Assembly (NCBI GenBank): GCA_963662155.1
Contig: OY759265.1
Location: 13,662,261-13,726,260, forward strand
DNA: 64,000 nt
Reading direction: 5' to 3'
DNA from: Lamellibrachia columna
Lineage: Eukaryota; Annelida; Polychaeta; Sabellida; Siboglinidae
The translations under genes were made by a program, and so were the position numbers. Numbering within the stretch: the first letter of the stretch is position 1; each line of letters starts with the position of its first letter. The notes beneath the pieces are model-generated. The model worked only from the letters and a program-made list of their open reading frames with translations. It did no database searches and was not told the origin of the DNA. This document shows positions 25,301 to 37,700 of this stretch, piece after piece.

Positions 25301-28300
25301 ATACGGGTGAAGGGGTGGGGAGGGGCATTGGGCCATGATCCCCCGTTTGGTTTAATTGTTTAACTTTTTCCGTATATAACCTGTTGCGCGGCTACATGGT
25401 AGCATGGTAAGCGAATGGGCGACTAAGCTCTGCCCCCTTCTGCGAGGTCCTGGATATGCCACTGTCTGTATGTCTGTTTTGATATTGTCAACGTCGCCGA
25501 CTGCTTGAACTTGCACGTATGTTGATAAATCACATATGAATTTAAACGCAAACATTTTTACTACGAAATGAGAAGGACAAGTTTACACATGTCGTGGATG
25601 TCTTATTCAGCCCCTTCACGCCACGGTATAAGCCTTACCTACGTATTGCAAAGAGAGACATCCAGACGATTTGTTCTTTCCGTCCGCTGCTTCCTTCATC
25701 TACACACAATAAACTGTAGTAGATGTTGCAAGTTTTGTTGTGAACAATAAGCGTTACACAGGCAGATCTAGGATTTGACCAACGGGGGGCGCAGCCACCC
25801 ATGCAAGGGGTCCGGGGGATGTATTTAGTATTCTTGATATGGTGTATTCCCGGGCATTAGCATTACGTAGTGAACATATGCTCAGATGGATTATTTGTGA
25901 ACCGCCCTGGATAATGTTATCATTATATTAATTAAATTACCAAAACAAATTCAGATCAAGGAACACGTTGAAACGTTTAATGTATTAGTGTATTGTACGT
26001 GTATTGTACGTGTATTGTACGTGTGTTTAGTGTGCATCATTCAGTAGCAGGTCGATGAGCCCTCAGTGGATTAATGAAAGGCATTCTTCTTAGATGCTTC
26101 CTGTTGTACATGTCAATAATTGCTTGGAAGTCGACTTTGATGTCCCTGAGGCGTTCCTGCACTCTAAAAACAGATTGGTTAAAATGTCCAGGTTATTGGT
26201 CAAATTCAACCAATGTGGTTGGTAGATATGTGTCCAACCAATCTCTTGGTTAAGACAACCAATTTTTTATGGTTAACTTTTTAACCAATCCATATTGGTT
26301 AGAATAGTAACCAACATATGTTGGTCAATTTAACCAAGTTATTGGTTAATATATCTAGGTCATGTAGCAACCAATGTAAATTGGTTAGGCTAGGACCAAT
26401 TATATTGGTTGGAATATGACCAATTGATTGGTTGTCTAGAATAGGACCAATTATGTGGAATTAATACAATATACCATTTAGGCAATGGAATAGACAACAA
26501 GCTAGAGTTCATTCTACTATCACTGCATGCATTTAATTTCAGGAACATCATGTCAGTTTTTTCCACAAAGTTGTCAGTGCAAGTCGGTGCAAAACATGTA
26601 ATATGACGGCATTGAACTGAGACATTAAATCATTTAATCTTTAGAGACCCGGATTTTTTTCAAGAAATTGCTATGCTATTCTTTAAACGCATGTCATTTC
26701 ATTACTATAAAGAATTTCAATACACATGTATACATTTTTGGAAAGGTAATATCCTCAAGAATTCAGTCACAGTGAAATATTTGTGTTTATAAGTTGTCAG
26801 ACATCACACTTTATTCAAAATGGCTGACAATCATTATCGCTGGCGACACATCATCACATTTATTAGACAATAACAAAAAAAGTACTACTCACATATGAAA
26901 ACTGTTTACATATTCAGAAACTGCACTAAAAACTACACAAAGATGCAAAGTTTGAAGAAAATATCTTCATTGTTTCCTGTTCTATACAAAGTACGAACTG
27001 TAGGCCTAGCCACAGGCCTGCCATGTCCACGACCACACCCTCTGTGAATAGGGGACCGGTCACGTCCACGTCTTGACTTTGAAGCGGTAGCCCTACCTCG
27101 CCTGGGCCTGCCTGTCGTTGCCGTTGCCCTGGCCTTAGACCTAGTCAGTCTAGCCACACCTTGCTGTTGTTCACTGTAGCTGTCAGTGTCACTGCTGCTT
27201 TCAGGATGAAGATTACCACTGGTAGCAGCAGCTACAACTGTCGAAACCACTCCACTTCCACTCGGGATTGGATCGATCGAATCAATCGTTTCAGTCTCAC
27301 TGTCCGAATGAACAGGCGTCACAGCGAGCGATATTTCGGCTTCTTCGTCAGTCTCGCTGTCATCTTCATTCGTTAATTCACTATCTTCCATATCATCAAT
27401 AATTCGAAGCACCTCGTGTGGATCTGCGATCAAGCGCGATCGCAGCGCCATTACTTACTTTTACGGCGGAACACAAATTATCAACAACAATCTTCAAAAC
27501 GCTATAACAACACTAATATCAAAAAATTTGCGACGCCATTACTACAGGGAATGCCTAGGCTATTGCTCTATTGATCAATCCCCTACACCCCTCTACCAGA
27601 TCAATGAAATTACCGCAACAGACCACATATGACCACCCCTATGCCGTCGCGCGATATATCGCGCGACCGGTTTCTAAAGGTTTTAACATAAAATACAATA
27701 CATTATAAACTACGGGTGAACGATATAGAACTAAAGCCAATAAAAAATAAATGCAAACAAAGGCAAATGATAGAATAGCTCAAACTGGCACGTCTAGTCA
27801 ATGTACTAGTAACCCTCAAGGTCATGAAAGTATAAAAATGTGTCGTGTGACATATGCACAATGTAAATTGTTAATTGTGTTACATGAAATAATTCAAGAG
27901 ACGTCACACTGTAATCTTGATTTCAGTTTTCTAGTACACACAAAAGTACACATTACGAGTACACATTTGTAAGGGAAAATAACTGGCATGCAGTGCATGA
28001 CTCTATTCGTTGTCTGTTTCAATTACTAACTAACCAAGTACAATGCACATAGAGCAGACGGGCAGCTTGATGACAACTAAAAACAAAACAATGTCAGCTT
28101 CGTATTTCTAGTCCTAACATTTAATGTGGCCGAGAAGTCCCATCTCTCTTGGTGTGACCACGTCATATGGCGTGGTGATGTTGAAAAGCCCCTTCTGTAC
28201 GAATGTCCACACGTCTGCTGCCTCAGCGGGGTACTCTGCATTGACTATAAAGAAGACCTTGAAGCAGATGTCGACTGCCTTCACCATAAAGTCCACCTCA

Positions 28301-31300
28301 TAGAGCACATCCTCACAGAGGAGGAATAACTCCTTGGCCGCCAAGATAGTGTCACAAAGAGCGAGGATTTGAGGTTGCCGAGTCATACCTCACTTCTCCT
28401 CTCATCTCTTTCTTAGGTAGGCAGCAAGGTATGTCCCACTCTGGAATAAGCAAGGAACACGGAGTATAATACGCTGAAGCATGACGACATTCCAGTACAT
28501 TATGTGTACATTTATTTATATATTCATTTATAATTACTAAGTTAGTAATGTTTTTGATTACGGATGTGGCATATGCTGCGAAGATAGACATGCCATGTGT
28601 ACTCCAGTGAGAAGTGTCAAATAGCCAGACTGGTGACTATAGAACAGTGGATTTGAACAAAAAAGTTAATACTTAAACTTACCCCTGAATGTCTCAATCA
28701 TGTGATGCATTCCCCAATCGGCCATCTTGTCTTCCACATAATTGTCCATCAGTGATGACTGGTGAAACTACAAAAATATTACCAAATATATTAATCAATA
28801 TAATGTACTAAATGGTAGACATCAAGTAGGTATAAATACTCAAACTACCCGTTATATAGAAAATAGCAACACAGCTGCACAAGTCCACAGTGACTCAATA
28901 CCATTGTATTTATGTAGTTCACTACACGCGTTTACTTTACTAAGAATGTATGACATAGTATGTAACAGCTAATAAACAGCTACAAGAAGCAATTTGAGTT
29001 TGTTAAATCTTGCTGGCTGGTACATGTAGACTATCCTTGAAAGTCATTAACACTGACTGCTGTCTGCCATCTAGTGGAGTATGGCTGTTGCTATGAACCA
29101 CCCCGCTGGCTTGAGCTGGTCACTGGGTAATTTGTCATTTCTGCATTCCACAGTCAAACACAGGATATATCAGTTTCAAACATTCCATTAAAGCTTTGCT
29201 AACTAACTTTACTAACTACTTACAACTCCGCATTTTACAGTTAACATAGAGCAAGATGTACACTGGCTAACAGAGAGTTACTAACTCCTTATGATGATAA
29301 ACCAAGATCTGGTATATTTCATCAAGAACTCATAGTACTGCTTCCAGCTCTATATGAAAACTGATACGTGCGGGCTTGGCCCGTCTCCATCACTAAACAC
29401 ATACAAGGTCACACCCCTGAGAATAAAACTAGTCATATGTATGAATATATACTAATACATTACATTAAAGTTACATCAAATAATAGCATATTCCTTTATA
29501 TACCATATCATGCCAAAATTATATAATATAAACAAACTTTTGGTTAAGAAACTATTTGACACTTACCAAGTGTCTACGCGGTGGCCTCGTCAGTTCAAAG
29601 TCATGCTGTGAAAAGGAAGTTGCCTGCATCTCACGTGACCACTGCCACTCAGCAAATGTAGTCACCTAGTATTTAACTGAAACTTCTTGGATTGTTTAGT
29701 TGTTTTATTATGGGATTCACAAAGTACTAATACAGCGGTTTAAGTTGCTGTACTGCACAATAAGGAAGACATCAGGCAACAATAATAAACAAAGATTGGT
29801 TGTAGGCCTAACCAATGTGATTGGTTACCGGACAACCAAAATAATGGTCACTAGTTGACCAATATATTGGTTAAGCCAACCGATATTGGGCCAAACAATT
29901 ATATTACTAATCTAATGTACTAATACATCGTCTGAAGTTGCTGTACTGCACAATAAGCACGGCATAAGGCAACAATAATGCATAAAACAATTGGTTGTAG
30001 GCGTAACCAATGTGATTGGTTACCGGACAACCAACGTATTGGTCACTAGTTGACCAATATATTGGTTAAAACAACCAATATATAACCAATATTGGGCCAA
30101 CCAATTAGATTGGTCGTTTTCTCAACCAATCTGTTTTTAGAGTGTGGTGCTCCGCGTTACGGTTTTCACCAGTTTTAGATCTTAGTGCAGAATTATCTCC
30201 ACTCCAGCACACGTGACATATATCAACACCAGCAAGTGAAAAATGCGGAAAAATGCGGGAATATTTAGCTGGATGTTGCACTCGTTGTAGGGTTTTGTTT
30301 CTTCTTACTAAGCCAATTTTTTCCACAGTCTGACTTCAGCTGGGATTGGAACAGGGGGAGGCAGGTCATGGTGATATTATTCTTGGAGGTCGATTATGTT
30401 GACTCACGTTATTAGGTAGGAACTTCCGGCCGAGCACAGCTTTTCCTCTGATCGCACTGAATCTCGTGTCAAACTCCTGGAGAAGGTGGTTTGGAAATGG
30501 TAGGAATTCAAAGTGTCGTCGCCATTATATTCCTGGGGTGTCTGCTTCCGCGTTGTTTCTCATGGTCTGCCTCCCTTGAGACCGATGTCACTGTCCCAGC
30601 AATGTTGACCACCTCTTCAGTCATCTTGTACACCTCACTGTACTCCGCATCCCCATTTTGTCTGATGTCGCTAAAGATGTCCTTTACCATAATGACGTCG
30701 TCGTTGACCCGGAGGACGTCCTGCGTAAAACCATAGAGGCCTATGATGTACTCAAACATGTACCGATTCACTTGTAATGCAGAGCTTGAGATCTCGCACA
30801 GTAGGCCAAAAGCATCCGTCATTGTTATTGAATTCCATATGTTCCCCTCATTTTTCGAAATTGCAGTCAGGCAATCAAGAATAGCTTCATATATTTTTCC
30901 AAACACCTCCAGTGTAGTGTGTCGTTCCACGCATCTTGTTTCACACAGTAGTTTAACCTTTCCAACACCCACTTCCTTCAAACTCCACGCTTCTCCCGGA
31001 TGTTGATCTCTTCTGTAGATTGTTCTAGTCGGCGTTGTATCTTGGGGTGAGTATCAGAAGAATACATTAATGGTCTGCAGGGTACACATCATGCTTTGTA
31101 CTTCAGGAACCTTGCATGCCTTATATAATGCCACACCCAGGCTGTTGCTATTAAAGCTGTGAGTATACACAATGTAATAATGTGCTCTCAGCTCTCCGAT
31201 TAAGTTAGTTATCAGACTAGAGTAAAGCCCCAAAAATAATGTTTTCGAGCGAAACGGGAGGGGGGTAAACAAAAGTTCGAAAATTTGATAGCAGGTGAAT

Positions 31301-31699
31301 TAGTAACCAACAAATGTATTATAAGTCTGCTCATTTGTACAACAGACTGAAGATGTTGTGAGTCGATAGTGGAAACCATGCTCATTTTGTCGTCGTCATC
31401 ACTATAATCATCATCATCATCGCCTTTGTTCGCAGATACTGCCTGACACTGTTGCGATCGCTGAGGCTGTCGACGTATCTGCCTCTCGACGACAACATCT
31501 ACTTCCACAAGGTCGTCGGCGTCGTCGTCGTCGTGCAGAGCGTCGTCCACACGCTCGCCCACCTCGCCAACCTCTGTGAGTCACACAACGACGACGAATC
31601 GTTGTCACCACCTTCACCACCTTCACCACCTTCGCCACCACAACCACCACCACCACCACCACCTCTACCACCACCACCATCACCACCATCACCACCACC

Positions 31700-31731
<32 letters not shown>

Positions 31732-34700
31732 CAACAACAAACATACAAGGAAGCAAGCAAACAAACAGACAAACAAAGAAACAAACAAATAAGTAAACAA
31801 ACAAACAATCATACAAGCAAACAAACAAACAAACAAACAAACAAACAAGCAAGCAAACAAACAAACAAACAAACAAACAAACAAACAAACATACAAACAA
31901 ACAAGCAAGCAAGCAAACAAACAAACAAACAAGCAAATAAAAAAGTAAACAAGCAAGCAAGCAAACAAACAAACAAACAAGCAAATAAAAAAGTAAACAA
32001 GCAAGCAAGCAAACAAACAAACAAACAAACAAACAAACAAGCAAGCAAGCAAACAAACAAACAAACAAACAAACAAACAAGCAAGCAAACAAACAAGTAA
32101 ACAAATAAACAAACACACAAGCAAACAAACAAACAAATAAACAAACAAACAAACAAGCAAACAAACAAACAAGCAAACAAACAAGCAAGCAAGCAAACAA
32201 ACAAACAAACAAGCAAGCAAGCAAGCAAACAAACAAACAAACAAACAAACAAGTAAACAAATAAACAAACAAGTAAACAAACATACACGCAAGCAAACAA
32301 ACAAACAAACAAACAAACAAACAAACAAACAAACACACAAGCAAACAAACAAACACACAAGCAAACAAACATGTACTAATAAACAACAATGACAGAATAA
32401 AAGAACATTTACCCAGCATTCGTAAGATGAAACGAGGTATCATGTCCTTATTTTAAGCATACGTAATCCGAAAACCTAGCCCGGAATAGATAGATGTCAT
32501 TTTATTTTCAAAGGTGACCATATTGTATAATCTTTTTAAATTTTTACGTTGAACAATAAGCATTTCATATACAACCGTAATTAGATTAAATGTATTTTAT
32601 GTGTTATGTGCATATTTAGGCAGCGCTGCGTGCATTTATTGAACATAACGCTACAACAATATTTGTTATCGTCGTAAAAATTCGCACAGTAGTCCTTTGT
32701 TTTAAAATCACCATATGCCTTAGACATCTGACTTTCCCTTACACTACAGACTTATACACGTCTACGACGCCGACTTCCGCTACCAATGTGACGTCAACGG
32801 CGACAACGCCCACCTACTGGGAGTGTCTGTTCACGACTCGCTGCGGCATCGGCTGGATCCCCGGCTTCGGCTTCGCCTACCTCTCCGGCGTCCTGCTGTG
32901 GGTCGCTCTCCTCGTCATTGTCATCTTCTCGCTGCCGTGCGTCAGACGGGGCGGCCACTTCCAGGTCAGTCGTCACGTCACTTCTCATGTGTCGTCTACT
33001 TCGCTTTGACAAATGTAGTTTCTAAAGACGCTTTCATATTAAATGTGTCAAAGCATTGCCGACCAGTTAAGTCGTTGACCGTAGGAACGCCCTCACTTTA
33101 TGAGTCAACTTGGGCGTAGATATTAGTACGTCGTGTGACACAGTACACCCGGGTCACGGATATTACATCATGTCTATGTAATATATGACATCGTATAATT
33201 CCGATTAGTATATTAGTAGGGTGGCCACTTATAGGTGCCTCGTGTCATTACAACAGGTGTTCATAGGTGCCTCGTGTCATTACTACAGGTGTTCTATTGG
33301 ACCCACTCTATGTACGTCGTCTTCTGGATCCTTCTAATTCTCCACGGCCCCATCTTCTGGATGTTCTTCATCGCTCCAGCCACAGCGTACTTACTGGAGC
33401 GGATCTACCGAACTCGGCTCTTCAAACTGGCCAAGTACGGCAGCATTCACATCACGGAGATGAATCTACTTCCGTCGAAGGTGAGTCATTTTCGTCCATG
33501 CGGACGTGTCGCTTACGTTCATGCGGACGTGTCGCTTACGTTCATGCGGACGTTGTTAACGTAGTCAAGCTTTATGTGATACGCGATAGTGCTATATTCA
33601 TATCATCGCACATATTCATATCAATATTTAATTAAGGAGATGCGACATTTAGCGAACTTGCATGGTATGTCAACTAATATTAACGGAACAAGTCTTAACG
33701 GGCATCAGCTATCTTCTTTAACCACCAACACAGTGGCATTTTGTGCTAGAAAGGGAAACATGTAACAAATATCCGATCAACTAGTCCCGTTAAGACAAAA
33801 TGTCTTGGCGGCTCTGAAAATGGCAAAACATGCGAACTTCACCGGCTGCTCTGCAGAGCGCCAAACCCGTTATAATTCAGAGACTCTATTGTGGACATCA
33901 AATTTTAGTCAATGGAAAATGTAGCGCAAGTGTTTTTGCTTTACTGTATTTACTGTATTTACTGTATTTACCGACAAGATGTTTCGTAGTTTAAAAGACA
34001 GCTTATCAGTATTTATGATTGTCTTTGCGACATGTGCTCTTTTAACAATAAGCGCGTTTTCCTTTTCAAGGTAACGCACTTGGTGATCGAAAAGCCTGAC
34101 AACTTCCACCATCAGCCGGGCGACTATGTATACGTGAAGATTCCGACGATCACCAAGTACGAGTGGCACCCGTTCACCATCAGCAGTTCTCCCGAAATGC
34201 CAGGTGCGGACTTCTTCTTCATCGTGCGCCACGCGACCACGAGAAAATCTTTAAATATCCTAACCAGCGTTTCAACACTCAAAGGAAAGCAAAAACTAGA
34301 GAAATACAGGAGCAATTACCCAGATTGGATGCAAATAACGAACAGCTTTGTGAAAGATGTAATATTATTATTTTCTATTACAATTATTAGCATTACTAAG
34401 TAAGATGCAGAACACATAAATCTATGATATTGAGAAGGGCGCAGTGAAGTACTGATACCTACTTGTAACTGTTAGATCTGTGTCTGATTTATTCAACCAA
34501 CGTGAAACGTCTGATTCCACCGACATATCACTGTTATTTGGCTCTTGTTTCTGCTCAGACCATCTTTGGCTCCACATCCGCTCCATGGGCGACTGGACGA
34601 ACAAGTTGTACGACTTCTGTCGCAAGTACAAACCACTCAACTGTGGCCATGCACGCGACTGTAACCATGACAACGATGACGTGACCTGTATCCAATCTGA

Positions 34701-37700
34701 CAAATCAGCAGACGAGGCAAAGATAGACATGAACTTCGAAGGTGAGAATGTTTTATTGGTATTCGCGTAATTATACGTCTTATGTATTGACCATTGCTGC
34801 GTGCATATCTGCATCTTTAGACTGACGAAAATGTTATATACATATGTTTCTAATTTGGGATTGTCTGTGTCGACCCTTCCAAGGTAGAAACCACACCGTT
34901 TTTAATGTGTGCCCCATCGTATTTAATTTTCGGTGCATCTGAATATAACTCTTCTGTTTAGTGAATAGATAGCACTTTATTTTCTAATTAGTTAAAATTA
35001 TTTACTTGAACAACTGAAATAATGAATTATTTACTTAATTGAGTATTTGTTTTAGTTGCCTGTATTGGTTTGCAGTTTCTTGTGTGGAAACGATAAATGA
35101 CAGAGATGTGCAATTAGCTCTTGAGAACATGTATAAATGTCGTCTTCTACCCATGATTGTCCTTTTTGCAGGACGTACCACGTCACAGCGACGAGACAGT
35201 ATCACCTTCACGAGGTACCGCAGTATAAAGGGATCTCTGAAGGTGAGCCTGGGGAAGGGAATCAGTCGGTTGGGGGCTAAAATTATGGAGCAAAACGAGC
35301 TACGATTAATGCCCGATATGACATAACTCGTTGTGGTTCTCTTTGATGGAAGACATTCGCCCTTTAGAAATTACGTTTTTTTTTCAAATACGTACTAGAT
35401 AAGTTGCCAGGTGAAACAGTTTTAAAAGGACTGTAGTAATTGATTTAGCAATATTTATTTAAATCCGCTTGTTTCGGTCAATACTGTTTTGGTTGCTACT
35501 TGACCATTTGCGGTTTATTATGACAACGAATGATGACGGGCTGTGCGTCATTGCTGAGAAATTAATCTGTAGCTGCAAATCGTACCATTTCAGAGGCGAT
35601 CCAGTGCACTGCCAGGTCGTATCAATTTAGCATCTATCGAAGAAGCTGGAGCTGCAGCAGAGAATCGGGTAAGTTTGTGTGCGATACACAGATGCAATAA
35701 TATTTTATACTTCTGAATACTTATTATATTTAATGCACACATGTACACGCACACGCACGAACGTGCGCACGCGTACATCGATCCAAGGTGGAATATGTCT
35801 AATGTGTTGGCACCTGAAACATCGCTAGTCAGACTTGATGCCATCCAGAGGCGAGCTGTCAAAATTATAGCTAAGAAGTCGTCTACCGTATTACCACACA
35901 ATTATTTCTAATATAAATATTGTGCATTGTTTGATGAATGTTTAACACTTGACATATGGATGCAGTTGTCTCTGCGATCCGTCCATAGAGCGTCGCTCAG
36001 AGAAGAAATCGTCGAATGCATGTCGAAGAAGGTTCACATTCCCGTGAGTAATTATTTCACGCGATCGCTGGACTTATATAATGACATCTACCGGAAGTAT
36101 AGTGATAACTTTGTCATAAATAATAGCGCATGCATGATCAAGTAAAGTTGGTTTGATACGACAAACTCATATTTTCTCTCCATTTCTTTATTTCTGTATT
36201 TAATGGACGTTTATCCAAACAGGGAGATTAGGTTGTCGCGTAGTTACAAATGCATGCGCGGGTTTTACAATGCATCATTAGAATACTCAAGAAAATATCG
36301 TGTTTTAATGTCGCCTAATAATTTATTGGATTATTGATACACATGGAACTATGACACATGCTTTCATGAATATCGTTTTTTTAATTTCGCACAATAAATA
36401 ACTGGATTGTCGAAACGCATGAAACGATGATAAATGTCCTGCTAAAACTAGGTTTGCAAACAGAATAAATTGCCAGAGTGACTTCACATTGTCTCGATGT
36501 AGTTGTATTTGTGGATACTGATCTACTGTAGATCTACATTGACGGGCCGTTCGGCACGTCGACCCGGGAGATATTCGACGCCGAGCATGCCGTGCTGATC
36601 GGCGGAGGCGTCGGCATCACGCCCTACGCCTCCATCCTCCAGAGCATCATGTTCCGCTACCTGACGATGAAGAGAACGTGTGTCAAGTGTGAACACGTCT
36701 GGTACGAGGACATGCCGAGAGAACTGATGAAAGTGAAGAAGGTGCGTCGTCTAGTGTACACTCTGTGTAGTTGTATATCGGGTATTGTACGTCGTCTGGT
36801 GTACACTCTGTATAGTTGTATCTCATGTATTGTACGTCGTCTAGTGTACACTCTGTATAGTTGTATCTCATGTACTGCACGTCGTCTAGTGTATACTCTT
36901 GTTGTCTCTCGGGTATTGTACGTCGTCTAGTGTATTGTACGTCGTCTAGTGTACACTCTTGTTGTCTCTCGAGTATTGTACGTCGTCTAGTGTACAATCT
37001 CTATAGTTGTCTCACGGGTATTGTACGTCGCTTAATATACAATTTAGCTGTCTCGCGGGGATTGTGCAATACTCACTTGTCAGTTCGTGTATGTGGTAAG
37101 TTCCGAAAACGTCCCCGGCTGGTCCATTGTGATTGATGTACAAGTTTAAGGGAAATATTTACGTATGGTTACCAATCTAATATTGTAAATAATGATTATG
37201 ACTACCTCGAGACGATGGAACATGTCAGAAACAACGCATATTTGACGTGAAATTATAATGATGAATAGCCGTGGACCATGGGACGTGGCTGGGACAACTG
37301 GAAGTGGTTATTTATGATCATGTCAAATACCGAGACGATGATATTGACACTGGGACTGACGTGACGAATACAATGACAATAATAGCGACAACGACGACCA
37401 AAACATTTACGAATCCATTCTTGAAATTACATTGACATTTGACGGTAACAGCAGCTGTAGAAGAAATCCGGCCGACCATGACCATGTACTCAAACGCTTC
37501 TACAACTGCAGGTGGACTTCATCTGGGTCAATCGTGACCAGAAGTCGTTCGAGTGGTTTGTCAGCTTACTCGCACAGCTCGAGATGATACAGGTATGGCC
37601 GATATGTCGTCGTGCATTCGTCTTCTATTTACCTGTCTACGACTCTAATTCTGCTTCCACCTTGCACGCGAGATTGGTCTCGCTTGAAATATAGGTCGAA

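Larger units (their letters stand above)
26160..30144. mobile_element. Unclassified DNA transposon, about 3,985 bp, in NOX5 intron 4
   Basis: Both ends carry the inverted terminus CACTCTAAAAACAGATTGG and extensive subterminal ACCAAT/ATTGGT repeats (26170-26450 and 29785-30144); the right subterminal block is duplicated. Copy B keeps the uninterrupted target (GCGTTCCTGGTGCTCC), so the insertion followed the duplication. Comparing filled and empty sites fits a TG dinucleotide target duplication. Two minus-strand frames inside may be its genes. Superfamily not identifiable by eye. Confidence 0.85.

Noticed and set aside
31417..32443. Cys/Leu/Val/Phe-rich minus-strand frames of 187-315 codons resembling membrane proteins
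   Set aside because: Translation of the AAAC/AAGC microsatellite in NOX5 intron 5.
34204..34403. Extension of NOX5 exon 8 frame into the intron
   Set aside because: Splicing at GTGCGG (34204) to 34559 restores the conserved DHLWLHIRS; the read-through peptide has no family match.
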